From contig JAFADY010000041.1 in NCBI GenBank assembly GCA_023424395.1, positions 1 to 23,578 on the forward strand: 23,578 nt of DNA. Direction: 5' to 3'. The stretch comes from Bacteroidota bacterium (GTDB lineage: Bacteria; Bacteroidota; Bacteroidia; Bacteroidales; Dysgonomonadaceae). Numbering within the stretch: position 1 is the stretch's first letter; each line of letters begins with the position of its first letter. Shown one piece after another: positions 1 to 7,100 of the stretch. The position numbers and the translations under genes were made by a program. Below the pieces are notes generated by a model that worked only from the letters and a program-made list of their open reading frames with translations, was not told the DNA's origin and made no database searches.

Positions 1-696
1 ATCGGCATCGAAGAAGTGTTATTTGACAAACAGCAAGACAGCGAACGATTAAAGAATTTGAGTACCGCCTTTCAGTTCAAGAGCGAAGCCAAAGGAAAAG
101 ACCGTGTAGAAACTGTGTTTTTCGGCAAATTCTTACTTTGCTCCAATAATGAGCTCAATCCGATCATGATTCAACCCTGCGAAACGCGTTATTGGGTACG
201 AAAACTACCTGTTTTGGACAAAACCGACACGGAAATCAGGCACAAATTACGAGAAGAAATTCCTGCATTTCTGCACTTCCTTTCCAATCGGAAACTCTCT
301 ACCGAAAAGAAATCGCGAATGTGGTTTGAGCATTCGCTTTTACACACCGATGCCCTGCAACGCATCATCGACTACAATCGCAATTCTTTGGAAGTGGAGA
401 TGAAAGAGCTGTTTTTGGAAATAATGGATGTTCAGCAAGTTGAGAGCGTAAGTTTCTGCCTGACAGATTTGCGGTCGTTGTTGATTTTTCAAGGTATCGA
501 TACCGATATTTCCCGTTTGCGGAAAATCGTGAAAAACCATTGGGAATTATCTCCCAGTCCGAACACGCTCACGTACACCACTTACAATCCTGTGGGCGAC
601 CTTTCTCGAAATATTTCATTTTGCGAAACCAAAAAGACCGGAAGGTTTTATACCGTGTCGCGGGAGTTTTTGAACGCTTATTTTTTGATGAATTGA
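1..696 (+). CDS. Primase-helicase family protein, C-terminal part (DUF5906-like)
   Basis: The frame is open from the first base, so the gene starts outside the window and only about 231 C-terminal residues are present. It resembles the C-terminal end of the D5/SF3-type helicase half of the primase-helicases carried by Bacteroidetes mobile elements: a hydrophobic strand running into LLCSNNE (a sensor-like Asn motif), then RYWVRKLP and a helical region. Such proteins unwind DNA and prime replication of the excised element. The next gene is a second primase-like protein, which fits an autonomous replication module. The ATPase Walker motifs would be upstream and cannot be checked, so the family call rests on the tail only. 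The last codons overlap the first two copies of a TTGATGA repeat. The GTG at position 16 is only an internal codon. Confidence 0.65.
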   Translation: MGIEEVLFDKQQDSERLKNLSTAFQFKSEAKGKDRVETVFFGKFLLCSNNELNPIMIQPCETRYWVRKLPVLDKTDTEIRHKLREEIPAFLHFLSNRKLSTEKKSRMWFEHSLLHTDALQRIIDYNRNSLEVEMKELFLEIMDVQQVESVSFCLTDLRSLLIFQGIDTDISRLRKIVKNHWELSPSPNTLTYTTYNPVGDLSRNISFCETKKTGRFYTVSREFLNAYFLMN

Positions 697-914
697 TGAA
701 TTTGCTATTTATCTATTTAATAATAAAGAATATATGTACTCATCAAACCTTCATCAAATACTCATCAAACAAAAGGACGATGAAAGAAAAAAGCGATTGT
801 TTCTCTTTCATCGGGATATACCCGGGTGATAAAATGATGAGCACTTGATGAACAAAAACAATGTTGATAATTAGAGGATTACTCATGTTTTCATCAATTC
901 ATCAAATTCATCAT
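685..914. repeat. TCATCAA iteron-like repeat cluster bounded by a 16-base inverted repeat
   Basis: The heptamer TCATCAA or its complement TTGATGA occurs at 685, 693, 740, 751, 762, 845, 891 and 899, with a one-mismatch copy (TCATCAT) at 908. The three copies at 740, 751 and 762 are exactly 11 bases apart, one helical turn. The pair at 685-700 (TTGATGAATTGATGAA) is the perfect reverse complement of the pair at 890-905. Between them, CGATGAAAGA at 778-787 pairs perfectly with TCTTTCATCG at 804-813. The cluster fills most of the 332-base gap between the two primase genes. It looks like a replication origin or a multi-site operator; the function is inferred. Confidence 0.7.
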
Positions 915-963
915 TTATTTTCGGTTTGGGAGCAAATATTAATCAAGCCGTTTATTGCAATGT

Positions 964-995
964 TTTTCGGCAAAAAAGATTTTTGCTGACGAAAA
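964..995. other. Stem-loop upstream of the Toprim primase gene
   Basis: TTTTCGGCAAAAA at 964-976 can pair with TTTTTGCTGACGAAAA at 980-995 with one small internal bulge, giving an A/T-tract hairpin 34 bases before the primase start. It could be a terminator for transcripts from the left, or a structural part of the origin-like region. No U-tract follows directly, so the terminator reading is weak. Confidence 0.4.
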
Positions 996-1028
996 GAAAA
1001 AATAATCACTTAAAAAATCGTTACAATT

Positions 1029-1913
1029 ATGAATTCTGAACAAGCTAAACAAATACTCATTGAAAATTATCTGCTGAGTATCGGAATTACTCCGGTGAAA
1101 CAAAGCGGACATAACCTTTGGTATAAATCGCCTTTCAGAAACGAAAATAATCCTTCCTTCAAAGTGAACCGCAGTATCAACCAATGGCACGATTTTGGGA
1201 GCGGAGAAAAAGGCAACATCATTGACCTGGTAATGAAACTAGCCCATACCGACAGCGTTTCGGAAGCATTGAGAGCCATCGAACAAGCTGTCTCCTTTCC
1301 GCAACTTCACTCTTTTTCTTTTCGTCAGCAGGAGTTTTCGGATGGAATAACCGACCTGGAAATAAAATCCTTAAATCATCCGGCATTACTGGAATTGCTC
1401 ATAAAAAGGAAAATTCCCATCAGCATTGCATCCAAGTATTGTAAAGAGATTCATTACAGGTTGAACGGTAAATTCTATTTTGCTATCGCTTTTCCCAACG
1501 ATAACGGTGGATACGAAACCTTAAATCCCTATTTTAAAGGATGCGTTCCACCGAAAGAGATAACCACATTTGACCGCAATACATCATCCGTAAATCTTTT
1601 CGAAGGATTTATGGATTATCTCAGTTTGCTCACCATGCAGGCACGGCAAGCCGATATTTCAGCCGTCGTATTGAACTCTGTTACCAACCTCGAAAAAGCT
1701 GTTCCGTTTCTCTCGGAACACACTCTAATCAACGTATTTTTCGACAACGATGAAGCGGGACAACAGGCGTTGAAAAAACTACAAAATTTGAATTTACCCG
1801 TCGCGGATATTTCCAAAAGATACGCCGGATTCAAAGACGTGAACGATTATTTGTGCGGAAAAAAGATGGAAATCCCGCAAACAAAACTAAAACCTAAACG
1901 ACTAAAATTTTAA
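1029..1913 (+). CDS. Toprim-domain DNA primase with cysteine-less CHC2-like N-terminus
   Basis: This 294-residue protein is a short DnaG-like primase of mobile elements. Residues 33-68 follow the CHC2 zinc-finger pattern (KSPFRNENNPSF, then WHDFGSGEKGNIIDLV), but the zinc-binding Cys/His set of DnaG is missing (WHDFGSG where DnaG has FHCFGCG), so this fold probably binds no zinc. Residues 187-260 form a Toprim domain: the motif-one glutamate is E192 in FEGFMD, and the acidic pair is D239 and D241 in FFDNDEAG. These coordinate the metal for primer synthesis. The ATG at 1029 gives a natural N-terminus. It is followed four bases later by the DUF3408 gene, so the two are likely co-transcribed. 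It would prime replication of the excised element or its complementary strand after transfer. Confidence 0.85.
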   Translation: MNSEQAKQILIENYLLSIGITPVKQSGHNLWYKSPFRNENNPSFKVNRSINQWHDFGSGEKGNIIDLVMKLAHTDSVSEALRAIEQAVSFPQLHSFSFRQQEFSDGITDLEIKSLNHPALLELLIKRKIPISIASKYCKEIHYRLNGKFYFAIAFPNDNGGYETLNPYFKGCVPPKEITTFDRNTSSVNLFEGFMDYLSLLTMQARQADISAVVLNSVTNLEKAVPFLSEHTLINVFFDNDEAGQQALKKLQNLNLPVADISKRYAGFKDVNDYLCGKKMEIPQTKLKPKRLKF

Positions 1914-1917
1914 GAAC

Positions 1918-2370
1918 ATGGCTACAAAAAAAATAACAAACATTACAAGAGCCGATTTAGCATCATTAATAGAAGGATATAGTGCATCTCAAAACAAAGT
2001 TGGAGTTTTATCCAAATCGGACGCAAACACACAATCAAAAGAGCCGGCTGCAAACAGTCAGCCCGTCGAGCCAAGCCGGTCATCCGAACCGGCTGATAAA
2101 CCGATGGAAGTTTCATCTTTTTCCGCCAAACGCATCAGCCAAAAACAACGCAAGGCATCACTCGAAGAATACAAAAATAGTTTCCTTGTCCCACCGAAAA
2201 TCACCGACCGGAAAACGGTTTATCTCTCAGCCGAAACCCGCGACCGATTAGACGAAATTGTCCGACGATTGGGCGAGCGCGGGAGCAGCGTTTCGGGATT
2301 TATCGAGAATATGGCAAAGGAGCATTTGGAAACTTACCGTGATGAAATTGAACAATGGAAAAGGCTGTAA
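1918..2370 (+). CDS. DUF3408 domain-containing mobile-element protein
   Basis: This 150-residue protein has a flexible, Ser/Pro/Glu-rich stretch at about residues 25-70. A conserved basic domain at about 75-150 contains the VYLSAETRDRLDEIVRRLGE pattern, typical of DUF3408 proteins and reminiscent of ribbon-helix-helix folds. DUF3408 proteins accompany mobilisation and conjugation genes in Bacteroidetes elements; their biochemical role is not established, though DNA binding near oriT is a reasonable guess. It begins four bases after the primase stop. The hairpin-rich gap before mobC follows, which fits a relaxosome accessory protein acting there. Confidence 0.8.
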   Translation: MATKKITNITRADLASLIEGYSASQNKVGVLSKSDANTQSKEPAANSQPVEPSRSSEPADKPMEVSSFSAKRISQKQRKASLEEYKNSFLVPPKITDRKTVYLSAETRDRLDEIVRRLGERGSSVSGFIENMAKEHLETYRDEIEQWKRL

Positions 2371-2587
2371 TTCGATATGCAGAGCTAACAAAGGTAAGCG
2401 AGCCAACCGAGCAAACAGAAAGTCGGATACGTGGCAGAAAACTCGAATTAGCGTGCGTGCAAGACGTCAGTTTGTTCCCACAAACTGCTTCTTGCCCCGC
2501 TTTGGGCGTGGACTAAAAAGACTGCAATCACTTCGTTCTCGTCAGTCCGATTGGACGTTATTTTTTATCCAAAAAATCAGTAAAAAA
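2371..2587 (+). other. Candidate origin of transfer (oriT) with hairpins
   Basis: This 217-base gap lies between the DUF3408 gene and mobC, where mobilisable elements often carry oriT. It holds a perfect 8-bp hairpin, CAGTTTGT-TCCC-ACAAACTG, at 2468-2487. Seven bases further on GCCC/GGGC arms lie at 2494-2497 and 2504-2507, and GTCC-GATT-GGAC follows near the end of the gap. The mobC frame is open back through this gap but gives no protein-like sequence and starts inside the DUF3408 gene, so I read the gap as non-coding. The nick site cannot be placed from sequence alone. Confidence 0.5.
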
Positions 2588-2899
2588 ATGAAAAATAAAT
2601 CATCGGAATTAAAAATCCGCTGTACGCCGGAAGAGAAAAACCGCATCTCGAAACGAGCCAAATCGGCAGGAAAAAACCTGTCGGAATTTACGCGCGAAAT
2701 GCTCCTGAAGGGAAAAGTTGTGGCAGCTCCGCAGTTCTCGGAAATGCAGCAAATCGGGATTAAACTGCTCTATCAGTACGCCAACCGATTTACCTACATC
2801 GGTAACTTTATGAAAAGTCGCGATGGCAGATTATACACCGAAACTCAATCGCTTGCAAAGGAAATTAGAGAGGTTATCGAGCAATTTTTTAAGGCTTAA
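2588..2899 (+). CDS. mobC: MobC-family relaxosome accessory protein
   Basis: This 103-residue protein has an N-terminal ribbon-helix-helix-like segment at residues 8-45: LKIRCTPEEKNRISKRAK, then AGKNLSEFTREMLL. A helical C-terminal half follows. It matches the small MobC accessory proteins that bind oriT and help the relaxase open the strands. The frame is open further upstream, but the ATG at 2588, right after an A-rich run and immediately before the conserved domain, is the sensible start. The relaxase starts 11 bases after its stop, so the two are translated together. Confidence 0.85.
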   Translation: MKNKSSELKIRCTPEEKNRISKRAKSAGKNLSEFTREMLLKGKVVAAPQFSEMQQIGIKLLYQYANRFTYIGNFMKSRDGRLYTETQSLAKEIREVIEQFFKA

Positions 2900-2910
2900 T
2901 TCGGGCAGAA

Positions 2911-3873
2911 ATGATAGCAAAAGGCAAAGCCGTTTCGCACGGAAAAACCGTGATTGAATACGTGTTGCGAGACAAAAAATTGGGCAGTTTTATCGAGAAA
3001 AATCTGCTGACAAGCGAAACTGCCCACGACATTCTGCAAGAAATGAAATGGATGCAAAAGCACAATTCCCGATGTAAAAACAAGTTTCTTCGCTTTGAAA
3101 TTGGCATTGCACCGGACGACAAAGACAAACTCACGAAACTGCAATTACGTGATATCGCAATGAATTTTGCCAAAAAAATGGGACTGGAAAAGCATCAATG
3201 GTTTGCCGTAACGCACAAAGACTCCGACAACCTGCACATCCACCTGATTGCCAATCGCATCGGGATAAACAGCAAGGTCTATCAAACGGATTTTGTTAGC
3301 AATCGGGCATCACGCACCGCCGAAGAAGTCAGTTGGGAAATGGGACTGACCATCGCCAATCAAGTAGTTGCGAAAAAGCGGTACCAAAACCCCAAAGCGG
3401 ATAAAACGCGTGAAGTAAAGAAAGACGAAGTGCGAAAAATTGCCTACAAACTCTTAGGTGAGAAAATCGGCACCGGAGAAGAGGCTTTTCTTGCTTTCAC
3501 AAACAGACTTCAACAACACGGCGTTACCATCCAAACCATGCGAAACAAACAAAACACAGCCTACGGTTTCCGGTTTCTGTACGCGGGCGAAACTTTTAAA
3601 GCATCGGAAATTGGTCGTGAGTTTGGTTATCGCTCGCTTTTTCGCCAGTTCGGACTGGAAGACGTCAAACCGCAAATAGGACAGACCGTTGTGCCGATTT
3701 ATCAACCACAAGAACAAAACGTCGATTTATCTACCGCAAACACTCTCTCCAATATCGCTAATGAATTATTGTCCGCCAATCTGTTAAACGTTCACGGCGA
3801 GGATTATGAGGAAACGGCTTTTCAACGGAGGTTGAGAGCGCAACAAAAAAAGAAGAAAGGGAGGAGGATGTGA
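2911..3873 (+). CDS. MobA/VirD2-family relaxase (mobilisation nuclease)
   Basis: This 320-residue protein nicks oriT and stays bound to the 5' end of the transferred strand. The signature is the three-histidine motif at residues 102-111 (HKDSDNLHIH: H102, H109, H111, with D104 and N107), which binds the catalytic metal. Y17 in VIEYVL is the likely catalytic tyrosine. After the about 200-residue relaxase domain there is a basic tail ending in a Lys/Arg run, with no helicase or primase domain. That length is normal for Bacteroides mobilisable elements. It follows mobC closely and is the last mobilisation gene before the defence island. Confidence 0.9.
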   Translation: MIAKGKAVSHGKTVIEYVLRDKKLGSFIEKNLLTSETAHDILQEMKWMQKHNSRCKNKFLRFEIGIAPDDKDKLTKLQLRDIAMNFAKKMGLEKHQWFAVTHKDSDNLHIHLIANRIGINSKVYQTDFVSNRASRTAEEVSWEMGLTIANQVVAKKRYQNPKADKTREVKKDEVRKIAYKLLGEKIGTGEEAFLAFTNRLQQHGVTIQTMRNKQNTAYGFRFLYAGETFKASEIGREFGYRSLFRQFGLEDVKPQIGQTVVPIYQPQEQNVDLSTANTLSNIANELLSANLLNVHGEDYEETAFQRRLRAQQKKKKGRRM

Positions 3874-3995
3874 TGGGCTGTTTTTTATTAGGAGAATGGA
3901 ATAATACGTTTAAAATCATTTAATCCACAGAAATACAGTTTATTAATGCTTAGTTTTTAATATTCTTTTTGTACATAAACCTCAAAATATTTTTT

Positions 3996-4003
3996 TACCT
4001 TTG
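3996..4003 (+). promoter_or_regulatory. Bacteroidota promoter -7 box before mod
   Basis: TACCTTTG matches the Bacteroidota -7 consensus TAnnTTTG exactly and lies 28 bases before the mod ATG. A TTTTTG that could serve as the -33 element ends at 3971, 24 bases upstream, slightly longer than the usual spacing. It is the likely promoter of the whole defence run and suggests mod starts at 4032, because an upstream TTG start would put the box inside the gene. Confidence 0.6.
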
Positions 4004-4031
4004 TAATTTGGAATTATTATACTTTTTTATT

Positions 4032-5912
4032 ATGGACGGAAAATCTTTATCTCCTCATATAGATAAATTTAATCAGTTAAAACAAATTCTTCCCGAAGCA
4101 TTTTCCGAGGGAAAGATCGATTGGGAAAAGCTGCAAGCTGTGCTTGGCGAAAACATCAACTTCGCCAACGAGCGTTATGTTCTTAATTGGGCAGGCAAGA
4201 GCGATGCGTTCAGGGTGATGCAGCAACCGAGCACACGGACACTTGTTCCGATGGAAGAGGAGTCGGTGAATTTTAATGACACACAAAATATCTTCATCGA
4301 GGGCGAAAATCTTGAAGTACTCAAAGTGTTGCAAAAGAGCTACTTCGGCAAGGTGAAAATGATTTATATTGACCCGCCATACAATACGGGAAACGACAGC
4401 TTTATTTATCCCGACCGATTTGCAGAAACGAAAGAAGAATACCAAAAACGAGTGGGCGACAAGGACGAAGAAGGTTATATGACCGGCGAAGGAATGTTTC
4501 GGAAAAACTCACGCGAAAACGGACAATACCACAGCAACTGGCTCAATATGATGATGCCGAGGCTTTATTTAGCGAGAACGTTGTTGAGAGACGACGGCGT
4601 GATTTTCGTTTCTATCGACGATAACGAAGTGCATAACCTCCGGTTGTTGATGAATGAGATTTTTGGAGAGGAAAATTTTGTATCATCGATTGTATGGGAA
4701 AAAAGATACACTCGCAGTAACAATGCTAAAATGTTTACAACACTAACTGAAAATATTTTAGTATATCGTAAATCTGAGAAATTAACTGACATAAAAGAAC
4801 CCCGAAGTGAAAAGGCAGATTCTATTTATTCAAACCCAGATAATGATGAAAGAGGACTTTGGACAAGCGTTTCATATGTAAACCCTGCAACTAAGGAACA
4901 ACGACCAAATTTATATTATCCGTTAAAGAATCCAATAACAAAAAAAATTGTAAATCATCCAACAAATGCTTGGAAATATGAACAAGCAACATATGAGAAA
5001 CATGTTAAAGAAAATAAATTATACTGGGGAAAAGCTGGAGAAAACACTTATCCACGATTAAAGAAATTTCTTAATGAAATGGATGGAGGTATGGTGCCTG
5101 TTGATTTGTGGAAACAAGAAGACACTGGTACAACAGATCAAGGCAGCAAAGAACTAGAATCTTTGATGGGTGGAAAGTTTTTTGATTTTCCAAAGCCTGT
5201 TTCTCTAATTAAAAGAGCATTGTCAATAATTACGGATAATAACAATAATGGAATATACTTGGATTTTTTTGCAGGAACTTCTCCTACTGCGGAGGCAATA
5301 ATGCAACTCAACAAAGAAGACGGCGGAAATCGCAAGTACATTCTTGTTCAAATGCCCGAACTTTGCGATGAAAAGTCGGAAGCATACAAAGCCGGCTACA
5401 AAACCATTGCTGATATTGCCAAAGAACGCATTCGTCGGGCGGGAAAGAAAGTAGCCCCCTCTAACTCCCCCGAAGGGGGAGAACTCTTCTCCGAACCGAA
5501 CGAGCAAAAAATAGACACGGGGTTTAAAGTCTTTAAATTAGCACAAAGTAATTTCAAGCAGTGGCAACAACCGGAAAATTACTCTGCCGAAGCCTTATCC
5601 GAACAATTGAAATTATTTATCGACCCCGTGGCCGAAAACGCCGACCTGCATAATATGGTCTATGAACTGCTGTTGAAGAGCGGTAAGGATTTGAATGCAG
5701 AAATCGCAAATCACAACGGCTACTACCTGATTGACGGTAATGACCTGGCGCTTGTTCTCGAAAAAGTGGACGAACAAATCATCGCTGATGTGCTTGCCAA
5801 ACAGCCTAAAAAAGTCATCGCCCTTGACAGGATTTTCAAGAATAATGATCAATTAAAAACCAACACCGCCCTGCAAATGAAAGATGCGGGAGTGGAGTTT
5901 AAAACGATATAG
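4032..5912 (+). CDS. mod: Type III restriction-modification system methyltransferase (Mod)
   Basis: This 626-residue protein is an N6-adenine DNA methyltransferase of type III Mod layout, beta-class order. The catalytic motif IV DPPYNTGND starts at D114. A variable target-recognition region covers about residues 215-400. The AdoMet motif I lies at about 411-420 and a C-terminal domain follows. Mod sets the recognition sequence and methylates it, and with Res it forms the cleavage complex. Motif I reads FAGTSPTAEAI instead of the common FAGSGTTA. The target-recognition stretch (about 4675-5280) is clearly more AT-rich than the sequence on either side. A perfect palindrome at 5465-5481 is read in frame as a linker (residues 476-487). 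The partner res gene is displaced 2.9 kb downstream. The ATG at 4032 sits 28 bases after a promoter box. Confidence 0.93.
   Translation: MDGKSLSPHIDKFNQLKQILPEAFSEGKIDWEKLQAVLGENINFANERYVLNWAGKSDAFRVMQQPSTRTLVPMEEESVNFNDTQNIFIEGENLEVLKVLQKSYFGKVKMIYIDPPYNTGNDSFIYPDRFAETKEEYQKRVGDKDEEGYMTGEGMFRKNSRENGQYHSNWLNMMMPRLYLARTLLRDDGVIFVSIDDNEVHNLRLLMNEIFGEENFVSSIVWEKRYTRSNNAKMFTTLTENILVYRKSEKLTDIKEPRSEKADSIYSNPDNDERGLWTSVSYVNPATKEQRPNLYYPLKNPITKKIVNHPTNAWKYEQATYEKHVKENKLYWGKAGENTYPRLKKFLNEMDGGMVPVDLWKQEDTGTTDQGSKELESLMGGKFFDFPKPVSLIKRALSIITDNNNNGIYLDFFAGTSPTAEAIMQLNKEDGGNRKYILVQMPELCDEKSEAYKAGYKTIADIAKERIRRAGKKVAPSNSPEGGELFSEPNEQKIDTGFKVFKLAQSNFKQWQQPENYSAEALSEQLKLFIDPVAENADLHNMVYELLLKSGKDLNAEIANHNGYYLIDGNDLALVLEKVDEQIIADVLAKQPKKVIALDRIFKNNDQLKTNTALQMKDAGVEFKTI
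5465..5481. repeat. Perfect G/C palindrome inserted in frame within mod
   Basis: CTCCCCC at 5465-5471 and GGGGGAG at 5475-5481 pair perfectly around a GAA loop. With its flanks (CCCCTCTAA before, AACTCTTC after) it resembles the short CCCCTAAAGGGG-type repeats found near asnS in this window. Here it is translated as SNSPEGGEL between the methyltransferase core and the C-terminal domain, without a frame break. Confidence 0.7.
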
Positions 5913-5917
5913 GGATT

Positions 5918-6889
5918 ATGCAACGAGCAGATTTTTATAATTATATTGCAGAAAGATTGATGACCCTCAGTTGGCGGATAGAAAGCAGAGGAAGATTAAA
6001 TATCCTAGATTATCATTTGCATTCAGAGAATTTTTATCGGGATTTTTTCAATTTGTTATTTGAGTGGGAATTAGAGAATTTAAATGATAGTAAGCAGAAT
6101 GCGGAAGGCATTGATTTAATCGATCGTAACAATAAAATCATAATCCAAGTTTCGGCAACAGCTACAAAAGCTAAAATTGATGCTTCCTTAGATAAGCCCT
6201 TATTAAAGGATTATGACGATTACACCTTTAAGTTTATCTCAATCGCAAGAAGTGCAGAAAATTTAAAAGGCAAGAAGTATTCTATTCAGGATAATCTTAG
6301 ATTTAATCCACAAGATGATATTTACGATGTGGATACGGTACTAAAAGTAATTAACAACTTAAGTATCGAAAAACTCACGGATGTGTGTGAGTTTATAAGA
6401 AAAGAGTTAGGTTATTCAAGTGAAAGCCCCAAACTAAAATCAGATCTTACGACTATTATTGTCATTTTAGCAAAAGAAAATTTAAGCAAGATTGATGCAG
6501 AATACAGTCTAAATAGTTTCGACATTGAAAGAAAAATTGAGTTTAATAATTTAGAAGCATCCAGACTGCTAATAGAAGATTATAAAATCCATTATCAAAC
6601 TGTTGATAGCATTTATTCTACCTATGACAAGATGGGGCAAAATAAGAGTCTTGCTGTTTTAAATGTTTTCAGAAGGGAATATGTTGACAATTTTACAAAT
6701 TGCAATGGAGATGAATTGTACAAGATAATAACAAATAACATCATTGGCAAAATAAAAGATACTCACGATTTTGGTAATTTATCGAACGAAGAATTGATTT
6801 TATGTGTTGATATTTTGATGGTTGATGCTTTTATTCGCTGTAAAATTTTTGAAAATCCAAACAATTACGATTATGCTTTTACCCGATAA
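5918..6889 (+). CDS. SMEK-domain protein, ABC-3C system C-terminal component
   Basis: This 323-residue protein has the SMEK N-terminal domain at residues 1-150. Its markers are LSWRIESRGRLNILDYHLHS, then FYRDFFNLLF, and then the acidic/strand motif EGIDLIDRNNKIIIQVSAT, which looks like a restriction-endonuclease-type core (D...QVS). The C-terminal about 130 residues match the ABC-3C C-terminal domain, ending in a DAFIRCKIFENP-type motif. In ABC-three-component systems this member carries the probable effector and works with a middle component and a DUF2326-type ATPase, exactly the next two genes. It starts five bases after the mod stop, and its end overlaps the next gene by 17 bases. Codons are much more AT-rich than in the flanking mod and res. 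Nuclease activity is inferred from the fold, not shown. Confidence 0.8.
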   Translation: MQRADFYNYIAERLMTLSWRIESRGRLNILDYHLHSENFYRDFFNLLFEWELENLNDSKQNAEGIDLIDRNNKIIIQVSATATKAKIDASLDKPLLKDYDDYTFKFISIARSAENLKGKKYSIQDNLRFNPQDDIYDVDTVLKVINNLSIEKLTDVCEFIRKELGYSSESPKLKSDLTTIIVILAKENLSKIDAEYSLNSFDIERKIEFNNLEASRLLIEDYKIHYQTVDSIYSTYDKMGQNKSLAVLNVFRREYVDNFTNCNGDELYKIITNNIIGKIKDTHDFGNLSNEELILCVDILMVDAFIRCKIFENPNNYDYAFTR

Positions 6890-7100
6890 TATACATCCCG
6901 AAAACAGTATATACTATAATGGTGCACTGGTCTTAGATATTATTCAACAGCACAAGCGGTTAAGTATCTTTGATTTATACCTTAAATTAAGAGAGGAAAC
7001 TGATGTTTCTTTTCCAATTCTAGTGTTGTGTCTTGACTGGCTATATCTAATTGATGCCGTAAACGTAAATAAAAAAGGAGAAGTAAAACTATGTTCATAA
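6873..7100 (+). CDS. ABC-3C system middle component 6 (MC6)
   Basis: This small protein of 75 residues starts MLLPDNIHPENSIYYNGA, the recognisable opening of MC6 adaptor proteins. It then has a winged-helix-like helical part, with SIFDLYLKLREE followed by SFPILVLCLDWLYLIDAV, and a short beta hairpin. The start at 6873 was chosen because the frame's earlier ATG at 6822 would only add residues unlike the family and increase the overlap with the SMEK gene. It overlaps the SMEK gene by 17 bases and the ATPase gene by 10, which indicates translational coupling of a tight three-gene unit. By analogy with known ABC-3C systems it bridges the ATPase and the effector. Confidence 0.8.
   Translation: MLLPDNIHPENSIYYNGALVLDIIQQHKRLSIFDLYLKLREETDVSFPILVLCLDWLYLIDAVNVNKKGEVKLCS

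Larger units (their letters stand above)
1..3873 (+). mobile_element. Replication and mobilisation module of an integrative mobilisable element (partial)
   Basis: Five consecutive plus-strand genes form the set seen in Bacteroides-type mobilisable elements: primase-helicase, Toprim primase, DUF3408 protein, MobC and relaxase, with a repeat-rich gap and a hairpin-rich gap between them. There are no tra/conjugation genes in the window, so transfer would depend on a helper. The integrase would lie left of position 1 and is not seen. The defence genes to the right may be cargo of the same element; that is inference. The right boundary given here is the end of the last mobilisation gene, not a proven element end. 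Confidence 0.75.

Noticed and set aside
540..848. Plus-strand open frame of about 100 codons overlapping the end of the first gene
   Set aside because: It lies out of frame over the primase-helicase tail and runs into the iteron gap. The predicted protein has no family features.
685..914. CRISPR array
   Set aside because: The repeats are only seven bases long, with irregular spacing and both orientations, and no cas genes are nearby.
2258..2587. Upstream extension of mobC
   Set aside because: The frame is open, but the product overlaps the DUF3408 gene, is basic and unstructured and passes through hairpins. The ATG at 2588 fits the family start.
6822..6872. Earlier ATG for the MC6 gene
   Set aside because: The 17 extra residues are an out-of-frame reading of the SMEK end, and the family start MLLPDNIHP lies at 6873.
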